A stretch of DNA of 64,000 bases from Galdieria sulphuraria (Eukaryota > Rhodophyta > Bangiophyceae > Galdieriales > Galdieriaceae): positions 62,001 to 126,000 of the forward strand of contig NW_005178437.1 of the NCBI RefSeq assembly GCF_000341285.1, in the 5' to 3' direction. Made by a program: the position numbers and the translations under genes. Below, one piece after another: positions 52,930 through 64,000 of this stretch (position 1 is the stretch's first letter; every line of letters begins with the position of its first letter). The notes under the pieces were generated by a model. It did not search any database. It was not told the DNA's origin and was given only the letters and a program-made list of their open reading frames with translations.

Positions 52930-55900
52930 ATGTCGTATTGTGAAGTTTTTCTACAAAAGACAACACTCAATTCTAAATTTGTTCCGAAACCAGGAGAAAA
53001 GACTTGTGTTTATGGTACCGAAGAAAATGAACTAGTGCTTCACAAAAATGGGAAGAATATATCTATCGTATGGAAAGTAGCAGATTGGACTAAGCGAAAG
53101 TTTTCTTTTGTTGCCGAAGGAGACCGCGTTTCCTTGCCTGTGCTTTTTACCGATGGGACTTATGACTATGTGGCTGTGTGTATATCTGATCGACTAATTC
53201 TTTTTGATGAGATGGGCAACGACAACTTTTGGCAACTTGGATATGGCTTTTCAGGCAGTGTTTGTTGTGAACTGTTGGAACTTTCTTGGGCAGTCATCTT
53301 ACCATTGACTCCAAATAACAAATACAGTTCAAAAGACACGGTTTATTTATTATTTCAAAAGAAACAAAGAAAACTTTATTTCCTTCGAGGTGTCCATCAA
53401 GGAGAACGTATCATCTATTGTAGTTCAGACTTGCCTCTGTTGGTTACTTATGACGAAGTTTTAGAAACGATGTCTCTAGTGCTCTGTAATGAAGAAAAGA
53501 TAGAAAGTGAAAGAGATATTTCTGTAGATGAAACAGACTTGGACTCCTTCTTTGTAGACAGAGTAGATGAAGTATTTCACATAACACCAAAAGAGTTTAG
53601 TTTTTTTCATGATGAGTTGGGACAGTTGTATTTGGCTATTCTAGACCAATATGCTTATTTATACATGTTACTAGTTCAAGGTGCTAGTTGGTCTGAGAGA
53701 AAACAAAACAACATGCATTTGGAGAAGCTTCATTTGAAGATGAAGTTGGAAGCTTTCATTAGCATCCAGGCAGTTGCAATAACTCGAGAAGAATTCAAAG
53801 ATCTATTATGTTTAGATGCGATGGGACTGTTTCATGTTTATATTGGATGCCAATGGATCTTTCGTTTTGAACTATTTTGGATATCGGAAGCATCAGTATC
53901 TTTTGCCTTGGTGACCAGAGCTTATGACTCTTACCAAAGGGAAGGGAATCAACTTTCATGTTTTGTGAGGTCTTTGAAGGACTCAGTCTCTTCAAGTGTT
54001 ACTTTGGAATGGAATGATAATCAGTTTTATCGCATTTCATTAGATTGTTTTCGTCCTCATTCACAACCAACGAAAGATATTTTGATATGTTCATTTGCAG
54101 CTTTGAAACCCGAATTAAGTTGTTTGTTGCGTTCTTTGTGGATTTTCTATATGCATTGTCAACACAACGATCGTTCCTTCTCAACGGCTTCACTAGAACA
54201 TTGCAAAGAATGGAAGAGTTTGGAACAGTCATTAGATATTTTGAGAAATTATTTACTTCATGCATATGAAAATTCATTAGGATTGAGTTGTGTTGTTGAA
54301 GGGTTACTATCCAAATTGTTGAATGGAGGCTTGAAAGAAGAGTTGCTTAGAAATACAAAGAATGATGAGAATGCTCGGTCTCTACTTTTGTACGACTATT
54401 CTTTCAATAGTTATTTGGCTCGCAAATATTCGATATTCTACAAGAATGAGAACATATCATTTCTTCCTTGGGAAATCAGTTCTTCACAAATACAGATGGA
54501 TACTCGAATACTAATTTCAAAAGCCGACTCTATTGGCCAAATAGTTTATTCAATAGCAACTGCCTTTCATCTACTTTATGAATGTTACAAGACTTGCGTC
54601 ACAAATGAGAATCAGTTGGAAGCAGTTGCCAGACAAGTAAAGAAGTGGATAGCTTTATTAGGTTGTTCTAGTTGGATGGAACACTATGATCGAGACTTGT
54701 TACATCCAATTTATTATGATCATCAACAGTTGGAAGAACTTTCTACCCCTCTTTGTTGTATTTTTGATGCATTGTCCAGTGCTGTCATAGGAAATCTCGA
54801 AGATTTGGCTTTGCTAAAGGCTACCATTCAAAAGTTTCATTTTAGAGGTCTTTATAATCCACTTGAACGACTTGAAAAGATATGTGTTGCTCTAGAAATG
54901 ATTTTCCAAAATGATAATGGCTCTTTGGAAAGTATAGTCTCTATTCCTTCATTTGTACAGAATATTTTGCCTACCTTACCTCTAAGTCTATCCACACCAA
55001 TCTACGACACATTGCAAAACTGCAAGTTTCTCAATGATTCATATAAGGACAATTGGATAGATGCTCAATTGAATAACTTGTATAATGATGACATTTTCAA
55101 ATTGTTAGGAATGGAAGAAATGGAGACAAGTGAATGGAATATGTCTCATAAATTAGAGATGGAGTCCATGTATATGGAAGACCTATTACTTGACTTTGAT
55201 ACGAGTAATTATACATCGGGAATGGAAGTGAATGATCCTTGTATTCATATGAGGTTTGCAGCTGATCGAAGAACTATGGAAGTACAGAATTTATTGGATT
55301 CTGCTTCTCCATTATCTTTAGACTCCCTTGACTTGAAAGCATTGTATGAAGATGATTCTGTCACTGTATCTTCAAACAAATTACTTGGAAGACTTTTAAA
55401 GAATTTAGGTGTTTGTATAGGAAGAGGTGCTTTTGCATTGGGTACCTATATTTCCTTTGATCCTACGGAACCTATTGTGATACCAAAAATTTGGTAAGCT
55501 ACACAATGCCTCTCTTTCTTTTTCTTGTGTGACTTTAAAATATCTCATTTTCTATAGTTTAGCTGCCAAAGCTCCTTCTGATTCCTTACCACTTGTGAAG
55601 TTGGACATGTCTAGTGTTTCTGTTCATTACTTTGATTGGCCACGTTTTCATAATGGAGTTGCTGCAAGTTTGAGGTTCTTTCGAAGAGAACCTTGTTATG
55701 GTGATCCTAATTCTCCTGAAACTATGTTATCTCGTTCCTGGATAGTTAGTAATAAACCACCGGAGCCTTGTGCTTCTCATGCAGGGGTGTTGCTTGGACT
55801 TGGTTTGACTGGCCATCTTCCTGTGTTGCAAACAACAGATTGGTATAGTTACTTGATAGGAAGAGATGAACTTACTTGCGTTGGATTGATTTTGGGTGTT

Positions 55901-58388
55901 GCCTGTAGTGGAAGAGGCACAATGGACAATTCAGCAACTAAAATGTTATGTATTCATATAAGACATTTCAATCCCTTGTCATTTTCTCAACCTGAATGGG
56001 AAGTTCCTGTTTCAGTTCAGGTAAAAGTTATCCATAACATTTTGTTTCTTTTCTAATGGAATACTTTGTCAAGTCTGCTGCATGTTTTGGTTTAGGTCTT
56101 TTATATCAAGGAACTTGTCATCGTCTTATGGTTGAAGGTTTATATGCCGAAATGACTCGAAATATGGAGCCCGATATTCCTTTGGGACAAAGACAAGGTT
56201 TTTGTTTGGCAGTTGGTTTTGGTTTGGGTTTTATTTGTTTAGGAATGGGTCCAAAAAGCGCTGCATTACAAGACCTTCATTTGGAAGAGAAACTGTATTC
56301 TTGTATTTATGGCAAGAATACAAAAAGCACTTCACAATCAATCATTTTGGATACTCATCCAAATGTTATTTTAGAGAATTATTCTAACAACGATGTGATT
56401 ACTCCGGCAGCTCTCATGGCTTTATGTCTCATGTAAGGAATATTTTTGCGTTATATATCTTACTTTTATATAATTCTGTTGTTGGTAGGTATTTACAGAC
56501 CAATGATTGGAGTGTTGCCAACATGCTTACTATTCCAGAATCGCTTTATGAATTGGAGAGTATTCGACCAGATCATTTATATTTGTTTGTATTATCACGA
56601 CAGTTGATACTATGGGACTATATTTATGCAACCCCTTCTTATCTTATCAATTTGTTGCCGAGCCTTTGTAAGAATTCCTTACTAGTGGGAGGACAAGAGA
56701 TATCTTTGGATGCATTATTAGAACAATTACGTCGAAAATTAAGCGAAGACAATCCTATGACCGATATAATTGTAGGAACTATAATGATTCTTTTGGCTGC
56801 TGCTGTAAGCATCGGCCTACGATATGCTGGAACATTCGACTCTCAAGCCTATACTCTAGTCAAGCAATTATTTCTTAGTCTGGAGAAGATTGTGCCAACC
56901 CATATTTCCATGTATTTGGGTTTATTGCCGCTGTCTTTGTCTTTGATTATGGCAGGAAGTGGAAATTTGGAGCTACTTAGAATATTGCGTCGTTTACACA
57001 AAAGCATTCGTCACAAATCAGATACAAGTCACTCTTCTAGATATGCCAATTATATGATGAATAGCATGTCTATTGGCTTTTTATTTCTTGGAGGTGGTAG
57101 TTGCAGTTTTCAAAGGAGTCGCTTTGCGATTGCTTCCTTATTATGTGCACTATATCCCGTTTTTCCTGCATCTCCTACTGACAATCAGTATCATCTTCAA
57201 GCATTTCGACATTTCTATATTTTAGCTACTGAGAATCGATTATTGGAAACTCGCGATATTCGAACGAACAAGCCTTGTTTTGTTCCAATAGAAATAACGT
57301 TGAAGGATAGTCGAGATTATTATTCTAGTACTTGGAGGTTAATGTCACCTTGTTTAGTACCTGAATGGACAATTGTTGAAAAGATTCAAATAAGCGGTCC
57401 GAGATATTTACCGAGAACATTTGTAATAGATGAAAACTTTCTGGAGAAAAATAGTCTATTGGAAAGACATCGAAAGAAAGCAAAGAATCCTTCCAATTCG
57501 AATCCATTTATGAAAGTAGAATACGGACGTATAGTTGTCTTTGTGAGACGCCGAATGGGTCAACTTGACTATTCTATGGATCCCAAAGGTACTCGAGGAC
57601 TGTTATCTCGTGTCATTGCCATATCCTTGAAAGGACGAATGTTAACTTCTTCATGGCCATTGTTTCATTCTTTTCCTATTCAAGTGGACACTCAAGATGA
57701 GATAGCAATGGAGAGTCTTATGGAATATCCATCTTTATCCGGTTTTTTTCAATATTTTTGTGAACCCACAAAGCCTTCCATTTATGATGCTATTCTATAT
57801 GAGATTCTATCACATGATAAGCCTGAAGCTTTGCAACTCTATTTAGAGATGATGAACATATGCAATTGTAGTATGGCGAAATGGTCTTTGCATTCTTTAT
57901 CCATGAAACATTTGAGTATTTTATCGCAATATTTTCATTATGGTCGTTTTCTCAACAACTCTATTATGAATGACGAACATATTCCTATTCTTGAACCCAC
58001 TTTTGTACAAATGTGTTTTCTTCATGTGAAAAATCAACTAGAAAGTAGTCATCTCGACTGGTCTCTCTTTCAATCAGCAATAACAATGAAACCAGAAAGA
58101 TATTCTCAGCAGACTAGTCACATCATGAAAAAAGATGAACAAACTTTATGGAATCAAAAATGGCTATGGATGTATTTACAACTCATGCAAGTACCTCACA
58201 TTCCACTCATAAGACGATTGTATGAAGATTGGAGACAACAAATGCCCAATTGGGATGGACACTCGTCTCGGATGATAAAATGGTGGTTACTATCTCAACA
58301 ACTATTTCCTAGTCGATATCAACAAAGTATTCCTCTACTTTGTAAAATATGGACAGAATGGTTGGATAGAAATACATTTTTAGGTTAA
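52930..58388 (+). CDS. APC1: Anaphase-promoting complex subunit 1
   Basis: Largest scaffold subunit of the APC/C ubiquitin ligase. Exons 52930-55493, 55558-56020, 56074-56432 and 56489-58388 join to 1761 residues (human 1944). The N-terminal beta-propeller part is divergent. The middle and PC-repeat part is clear: RFAADRRTMEVQNLLDSA, IPKICLAAKAP, FHNGVAASLRF, WIVSNKPPEPCASHAGVLLG, LGLTGHLPVL, CVGLILGVACSGRGTMD, AACFGLGLLYQGTCHR and ALCLMYLQTNDWSVANMLTI, the last built across a splice. With CDC23 at 15.5 kb this is the second APC/C subunit here. The stop TAA overlaps the stop of the convergent CYP38 gene. Confidence 0.93.
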
Positions 58389-59821
58389 AAAGCGCCTTCT
58401 TTTTCCCATTTATCTATTCCATTCAATATCCGAGTATAAGTTATTTTATCTTTGGGTGAAATTTGGGGAAGATATTCTAATCCTTGAACAATATATCCAA
58501 AAGTAGCTACATTGCCATTGAGAATATTTCCTCCTTTGTTTCTGGCTTGTTCTGATCTGGGATCCAATGTAAATATGAAGAAGCTGGAATTGGCATCGTT
58601 CTCATCTTCCGAAGAATGTACCATAGCTATTGCTCCAAAGGCTGTCATAGGCAAAACAGGTTGCAAATCAGCTAAATCTGCAGTTTCTAAAGTCTTTCCC
58701 CAAATAGGGTAAGGATCTCCATCTATCAAAACTTCCATAGGAATATTGCGAGGTTTCTGAGTATCTGGATCGATAAATAATTGTTTGGGTTGAATCAACA
58801 AATAGAAACCTGAATCCTTGTCCACTACTGTTGCATCTTGATATAAGTTATTCAATAAAACTTGCATAAAATTTCCACTAGTCAAAGGTGCACTATAACC
58901 ATCCAATACAATTACTAAATGGATACTGTTTCCTATTGGACTGCCATTCTTATCTCTAAAAGGTGAAGAATTCAATGCAACATTGGCTTTCGTAATCGTC
59001 ATTTCCACAGTGGCTCTTCCTTTCAATCGAGGTAAGGAATCATACTTGTGTGGTATTGGATAAGGAAATCCTTGAACCATCCACTCTTCTAACTGAGCAA
59101 TTTTATCCAAACTTGTTTCTGTCTCGTTAGCAATGTCATTTTTCATATCTTTGACTGCCTTTTTACTATTTTTTGCAATTTGTATTTTATCTCGAATAAT
59201 GCCGAGCAATTGATCGATATCTCCCAAAGCACTGGCAGCTTCATCTCTATGTTCCTTTCTACTATCCAACAATATTTCAACTTCACTTTTATGCAAGATT
59301 TGTACTGCCTTTTGTATATCCTTCCAAGCCAACGAAAGACCTGATTTTCCAGGTGAGTGCAAATCGATAAGCAATTGTTCCAAAGTTGATTGTAATACTC
59401 TTATAGGTTCATCGATAGGAATGGGAAGAGCATAACGTAATATGGCCTTTCCATTGGTGACAATATACCTTCTAAGAAGTGTATTATCTGAGATAACGCT
59501 GGCTTGTACTTGCCAAGAATCCTTGTCCAGACCCATCAACAAAGGAGCAGTATTAATTAGCAAAGTACTAAATAAGAAAAGTGTCAAATGGACAATACAG
59601 CCATATTTTAAGTTATGTGTCGAGCAACTGATAAGCCAACTATCACGGTAGAGTTTGAGTCCTCTGTGAACACAACACCCAACTGGGTGACAAAAATTCG
59701 TTTCACTATTTATAAACTTGTTCTTGGAACCATTCGTTGATTTCTTACTCAACTTTTTCCAAGGCTTTAATATCTTTGGTTGGTTTGTAAAGTACAATAG
59801 AGATTGGAAACCCAATGTCAT
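58385..59821 (-). CDS. CYP38/TLP40-like cyclophilin of the thylakoid lumen
   Basis: Single exon; the ATG at 59821 gives 478 residues, while one at 59893 would lie 2 bp after the upstream stop. A long leader with basic part and hydrophobic stretch (HLTLFLFSTLLINTAPLLMG) looks like a bipartite transit peptide for the thylakoid lumen. Then a helical bundle with the acidic four-helix stretch seen in CYP38, the motif LPRLKGRATVEMTI, and the divergent cyclophilin barrel (IVLDGYSAPLTSGNFMQVLL, then AIAMVHSSEDENDANSSFFI, then ATFGYIVQGLEYL). CYP38 helps photosystem II assembly and is generally thought to lack isomerase activity. Direct evidence that the organism has a plastid. Confidence 0.9.
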   Translation of the reverse strand: MTLGFQSLLYFTNQPKILKPWKKLSKKSTNGSKNKFINSETNFCHPVGCCVHRGLKLYRDSWLISCSTHNLKYGCIVHLTLFLFSTLLINTAPLLMGLDKDSWQVQASVISDNTLLRRYIVTNGKAILRYALPIPIDEPIRVLQSTLEQLLIDLHSPGKSGLSLAWKDIQKAVQILHKSEVEILLDSRKEHRDEAASALGDIDQLLGIIRDKIQIAKNSKKAVKDMKNDIANETETSLDKIAQLEEWMVQGFPYPIPHKYDSLPRLKGRATVEMTITKANVALNSSPFRDKNGSPIGNSIHLVIVLDGYSAPLTSGNFMQVLLNNLYQDATVVDKDSGFYLLIQPKQLFIDPDTQKPRNIPMEVLIDGDPYPIWGKTLETADLADLQPVLPMTAFGAIAMVHSSEDENDANSSFFIFTLDPRSEQARNKGGNILNGNVATFGYIVQGLEYLPQISPKDKITYTRILNGIDKWEKEGAF

Positions 59822-59895
59822 ATAAGATATTATATAATCTCCTTTTCCAATCCTTTCTTTTTTTACATTCTTTTTATGATTTTCATACAACATAG

Positions 59896-60795
59896 TCAAC
59901 TTCTCAATACACCGGAGTCTCGAAGTCTTTGTTCTAAACTTTGCAATTGTTCTCTACTTACTTGTTCCATCTTTTGTCTTTCTTCACTTATGACTTCTCT
60001 TACACCTTTGACTTCAGGAATATAGTGCATAAGCATATTTTCTACTCCACTTTTCAAAGTCACTACACTAGAACTACAAGTCGTACAAGAACCTTGTAAT
60101 TCCAAGTCTACAATACCAGTATCTGGATTATATCCTCTATACAATATATTTCCTCCATCCTCTGCAACTGCAGGTTTGATTCTTGTTTCCAACAATTCCT
60201 TTATCATAGCAACTACTTCATCGTCTTCCGGTCTTATAGTAGTATCTGACTCGGGTAAACTTCCCAAAAGAACGGGTTCTTCACTACTATAAAATTCTAG
60301 TATGGCTTCAAATATCTCAGGCCTTAACACCGACCAACTGACATCTTCCCTTTTGGTTACCGTCACAAAGTCAGGACCTAAGAAAACTGAAGATATGCCT
60401 TCAATCCGAAACAGCCTTTTTGCTAAAGGCGATATTTGAGCAGACTGAGCGTTGGGAAAGTCTACACTTGCTTCATTAGGAACTACTTCTCTACCTGGTA
60501 AAAACTTGACAGAGTCTGGGTTAGGAGTGGGTTGACTTTGTAAGAATAACGAGCGTTTGAGCGATAATAATAGTGTTGGTTGTTGGAGTACTTGTCTATG
60601 AGGGAAACCATGAGTGCCTTTGTATAATGAATGACTTGACCCAGGCAACACAGAAGTAGTATATAAGTTATGCTTTGGATAGCTGAAGAAACGAAAAGTC
60701 AAAGGGTTCTCATGAGTCAAGTTTCCAACACGACTATTAACAATAAAAATGGCAAGTGACTGAAGGCGGGTTCGAGCACTTGAAAAGAACGACAT
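59896..60795 (-). CDS. NFU1: NFU1-type iron-sulfur cluster scaffold (mitochondrial)
   Basis: Single exon, 299 residues from the ATG at 60795. Leader MSFFSSARTRLQSLAIFIV with Arg and Ser and no acids fits a mitochondrial presequence. The Nfu_N domain starts LFLQSQPTPNPDSVKFLPGR and includes SPLAKRLFRIEGISSVFLGP with FVTVTKRE. The NifU-like domain has IKPAVAEDGGNI and the cluster ligands CTTC in ELQGSCTTCSSSVVTLKSG. NFU1 hands 4Fe-4S clusters to lipoate synthase and complex II. Start codons of NFU1 and the SAS-6-like gene are about 60 bp apart on opposite strands. Confidence 0.95.
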   Translation of the reverse strand: MSFFSSARTRLQSLAIFIVNSRVGNLTHENPLTFRFFSYPKHNLYTTSVLPGSSHSLYKGTHGFPHRQVLQQPTLLLSLKRSLFLQSQPTPNPDSVKFLPGREVVPNEASVDFPNAQSAQISPLAKRLFRIEGISSVFLGPDFVTVTKREDVSWSVLRPEIFEAILEFYSSEEPVLLGSLPESDTTIRPEDDEVVAMIKELLETRIKPAVAEDGGNILYRGYNPDTGIVDLELQGSCTTCSSSVVTLKSGVENMLMHYIPEVKGVREVISEERQKMEQVSREQLQSLEQRLRDSGVLRS

Positions 60796-60856
60796 GACAA
60801 GTAAGAAATGGAAAAGTCGATTCCTTATTTGAATTGCAAAGAGAAAAGTCAAACAA

Positions 60857-62613
60857 ATGACTACGCTCTGTTATTCTTCTAACCATACTCAAACATTGTT
60901 AGTCAAGGTCATTTCTTTGAATGGAGAACATAACAAGATAACGGTTACCATCACTACTTGTTATGAAACCCAAAATGTAGCCAACAAAATATTTCGTTTG
61001 AAACTTTTCGACGAAAAAGACCCCTTTTTATTTTACGAATGTTATTGGGATGAAGATAGTTTTCTCGTCTTCAAACACCAACAAAACCTGTTGGTGGATT
61101 TTCAAGGTTTTGGGAGCAAATTTCACGAGTTGTTGTCCAACTGTCGAGAGGATAAGGAAAGGTTTCAAGCCACTTTATCCATGAAAGACAAAGAATTGGC
61201 AACTTTGATAATTGAAGAAAACACTCGATTCCGGACACTGACTTATCTATCTGTTGATTTAAATGTTGCGAGCCACGAGACGATACATAAGTAAGAGAGA
61301 GAGAGATACACGTTCTTATCAACATATTCAAAGTGTAACAACTTGTAGTCATTTTAAATTATCGCTGAATAGACTATACGGAATGATAGAGAATATGCAG
61401 TCGCAAGTTGCTCATTTGGAAACTCAGTTGGGACAAGAGAAGAGTAAAAATGAGCAGCTTTCCAATCAGTTGCATCAACTTGAATCAGATACTGGTAAGT
61501 TTAATGGATAAAAATTCATTTGAAAGCCAAATTCTCATTTGTTTGTTGTCTACAAAAGAACGTCAATTGGAAGATTGGAAAAGAGAAAAGGAACGACAGT
61601 TGAACCAAATTAGAGAAGAGAAGAAAGCTGAAAGAGAGAAATTATGGGAAGATTTGGAAGCACAGAAAAGAGAAGATATAAAAGTGTATCAAGATGAAGT
61701 CCTTGTTTGGAAACAAAAAGCTGAACAATGGAATACCGAAGTAACTCATTTACGAGAGTTGTTGGAACAAACTCAAAAAGAACTGAAAGGAATGCGTTCC
61801 AAAAGAGATGAACTAGAGTCACAATTTGATCAAGCTAAAGCTGACTTGAAAACTATGAAACAAGAGAAAGAACATTACTTATTAGATTTGGAACAAAAGA
61901 CTAGCCGTTTGGAAGAGTTGGAAAGACGGAATCGGGAATTGTCTACTCAAATAGAAGAATGGCAAACCCAATCAGAGTTTCAGACTCGTGAATGGGAAAA
62001 GGTAATGAAATATCAAAGGACAGAACAGAATACTAAAGAAGCTTTCAAGGATAAAGAAGAAAAAGAAAATTTGAAGACCCAGTTGGAATTGTATCGGATG
62101 AGTCGTAGTCGTTTGGAAGAAAAACTCAAAAGTTCTATTGGAGAAATCAACAAAGGCAACAGTATCATTGAAAAACTTCAAGAAGAGTTGAAGAACGCGA
62201 GACAAAAGGCAAAAATGAAGACAACCATTGCCAATCAACAAGAACAACTATTACAAGAGAAACAACATAAAATAGAACAACTCATACAAGAGATGCAAGT
62301 TTTGAATCAAAAAGTCTCAAGCAAAGAACGCGAGTTGGAGCATTTAAATCAATCTTTCCAGACTTGTAATGCGAAATTGGAGGAAAACCAAAAAGTATTG
62401 GAAAGTAACCAGCAATTGATCAATTGGCTTAATAAGGAATTGAATGAACTGCAGTTGTCTAGTCAGATTTTTTCGAAGCCTTTGAAGTCTTCATTTGCGA
62501 CCTTTCCTTCAGCAGCAGCCTACAATAAGAAAGATCGTTCTGCTTCCAATCCTTTGGATAACAATCCTTCTGCTGCCACAAGTAGAAAAGAAACATTAGT
62601 GGATAAAGCATGA
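60857..62613 (+). CDS. SAS-6-like centriole cartwheel protein
   Basis: Exons 60857-61290, 61349-61494 and 61559-62613 give 544 residues. Residues 1-145 match the SAS-6 head domain: FRLKLFDEKDPFLFYECYW, HQQNLLVDFQGFGSKFHELL (SAS-6 pattern QQ-x-LLVDF-x-x-F-x-x-K-x-x-x-LL) and the loop EENTRFRTLTYLSVDL, where F125 fits the Phe that inserts into the neighbouring head (human SAS-6 F131 in ETNPFKHLTHL). About residues 160-500 form one long coiled coil, then a Ser/Ala-rich tail, as in SAS-6 (about 600 residues). SAS-6 builds the ninefold cartwheel of centrioles. XRCC4/XLF share the fold but not the LLVDF block. Red algae are regarded as lacking centrioles and flagella, so the role here is open. Confidence 0.8.
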
Positions 62614-64000
62614 AACTCATTTGACCCAAAATTGTTATGATGACTTTCTTGTATATTTGTGAATGAAATAAATAGATAAAAAATGGATTGAGGAACCCAA
62701 TACTTTCTTTTATGTTCCTTAAGTGGACAAGTGATTCTGTATTTGTGAACTTCAGTCGGTTCTTAAATGAAAGCAACTAAAATGGAAATAGCAACAACTG
62801 AAGTTGTCAAATACATTTTGAAAAGAGTTGCACAACTCTTCAGTTGCATTTAAATGGATAGAAACAAGATCATCCATGGTCCTCTTACCATTTCATTTCG
62901 AACATATTCTTTACTTGATGAGAAATGAATGTCCTTTAAAAAATGCTTCATTTTGGGAACCAATCTTTATATTGTTTATCTTGATGGAGATTAAGGTTCA
63001 ATGTTTGTAATCAACTTGGAAAAATAACAACTGGTTGCTCACTATTTCATTACAGTCAAAGCTTTGATCAAAATTCTTTGCTCTTATAGCCATTTCACTA
63101 TTCATTATTTCATTCTGAATATCCACAAGCTGTATGAAATAGTTGGCAATATACTTTTTACTTACAATCAACATAACTGTTATTGTAATAATAACTTCCT
63201 CTTTCAATCGTCAAGAAATAAACAAATGCAGATGGAACCCAAGAAAGTAACTCTCATTCTCTCTCACGCATATTCCATTGCATAAAGATAGTTTTCTATG
63301 TTCTCGAATTTCTCTTCTATGTGAATAATATCTTCCTCAAAAGGTCACAACATGGGCAAACTTGACAAGCAAATCGAATGTAGCTAAGATTTTGCCAAGG
63401 AGAAATGTTATTCTGAAGAACGTATTTCCAACGTTGGTCAGAAATAGTGTCCAAAATGGAACCAAGTTGACTACATTCTTTATATACAATTCCACACAAG
63501 TTGAAAACCTTGTCATTTTTTTGTTCTACTATTATCCAAAAAGAAAAGAAGTTACGACTGGGAATCCACTACTAAGGACATTGTTCCCATAACAACTACA
63601 CAATTTTTTGTATCCAACAAAACGATGTTGTAGAAATTCATTTAGATGATATCAGTGCTTCTCAGAAAATTTCTTATAGTTTCTCTATAGAAGAATAATC
63701 TGTTGCAGAAAGTGATCTTAGAGTTTTGATTTCAAGCGACTCAGTTCTCTATTATTTACTCTGTCTCTACCGCAGCATTTTCTGAATTTACTGAATAAAC
63801 ACACAAAGGATACATTGCCATGAGCTCAAGAATTGTAGCACAAATGTAATGTTCAAACAATACCGCTCTCGCAAGTTGGAAAATAAAAAAAATTCTCAAG
63901 ACTTTATTTCGATGAGGGAGATTAGAAAAAGAAGCCTTTTGTAAGCATTTTCCAGTAAGACCAGGTTCAGTGCTTCATCTCCTTTTCAAGAAACTCATGG
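62614..64000. other. Right-edge region without a supported gene
   Basis: Nearly 1.4 kb, by far the emptiest part of the window. On the minus strand 63317-63499 reads as a possible terminal exon: CGIVYKECSQLGSILDTISD, then WQNLSYIRFACQVCPCCDLL before a stop, with a cysteine cluster. On the plus strand a short open frame ends DVVEIHLDDISASQKISYSF near 63700. The antisense frame there (beginning MNFYNIVLLD) conflicts with it. No tRNA fold was seen. These may be ends of genes lying beyond the window. Confidence 0.35.

Noticed and set aside
60857-62613. XRCC4 or XLF instead of SAS-6
   Set aside because: Same general fold, but the LLVDF block, DPFLFY segment and NTRF loop are SAS-6 features; still worth a profile test.
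62998-63207. Minus-strand open frame ending in FFQVDYKH as a gene or last exon
   Set aside because: The only upstream link needs a 36-nt intron and meets a stop at once; no motif supports it.
1-64000. tRNA genes, transposons, LTR or virus-like elements
   Set aside because: No T-loop or box pattern with a matching stem, no long direct or inverted repeats, and no transposase, reverse transcriptase or capsid-like frames were seen by eye.

Overview
The window looks like nuclear DNA of a unicellular red alga of the Cyanidiophyceae, most likely Galdieria or a close relative (inference). The DNA is AT-rich and very gene-dense: about 35 protein genes in 64 kb, with introns of roughly 42-80 nt and start or stop codons of neighbours often only 10-120 bp apart. 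Gene content is eukaryotic and photosynthetic: thylakoid-lumen CYP38, a plastid-type site-2 protease, a BBD-type nuclease with a UVR motif, V-ATPase, SAGA, exosome, SRP and APC/C subunits. No tRNA or rRNA gene, mobile element, virus-like element or CRISPR array was seen. Most genes are spliced; I placed exon borders by reading GT-AG (twice GC-AG) junctions that keep the frame and restore conserved motifs.

Layout. 1-7.75 kb, all minus: fused carbamoyl-phosphate synthase (runs off the left edge), OGG1, a membrane GNAT-like protein, a myristoylatable RING protein. 8.4-13 kb: E2F partner DP and exosome CSL4 on plus, meeting SPT20 on minus. 13.5-22 kb: sugar transporter, APC8/CDC23, V-ATPase F, BBD nuclease, epsin-like ENTH protein, APS kinase. 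22-32.7 kb: Pat-like acyl-CoA synthetase/acetyltransferase, mitochondrial carrier, Aquarius-like helicase, a three-exon SRP9 gene and a phosphate transporter. 32.9-42.8 kb: Era GTPase, site-2 protease, a small membrane protein, RAD51, glucose-6-phosphate dehydrogenase, a Pumilio protein and an SNM1 nuclease. 43-52.6 kb: ubiquitin protease, DNMT3-like methyltransferase, an SMP-C2-PLAT membrane-contact protein, a P-loop kinase, a small coiled-coil protein and a ubiquitin-like/bZIP fusion. 52.9-62.6 kb: APC1, CYP38, NFU1 and a SAS-6-like coiled-coil protein. 62.6-64 kb holds no gene I can support.

The genes are mostly unrelated housekeeping genes rather than operons, but a cell-cycle and DNA theme recurs (DP, CDC23, APC1, SAS-6, RAD51, SNM1, OGG1, DNMT3), and E2F-like TTTGGCGC motifs lie close to four start codons. 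The most unusual items are the SAS-6-like gene in a lineage thought to lack centrioles, the ubiquitin-like/bZIP fusion, the SMP-C2-C2-PLAT protein, and convergent gene pairs whose stop codons share one TTAA palindrome.
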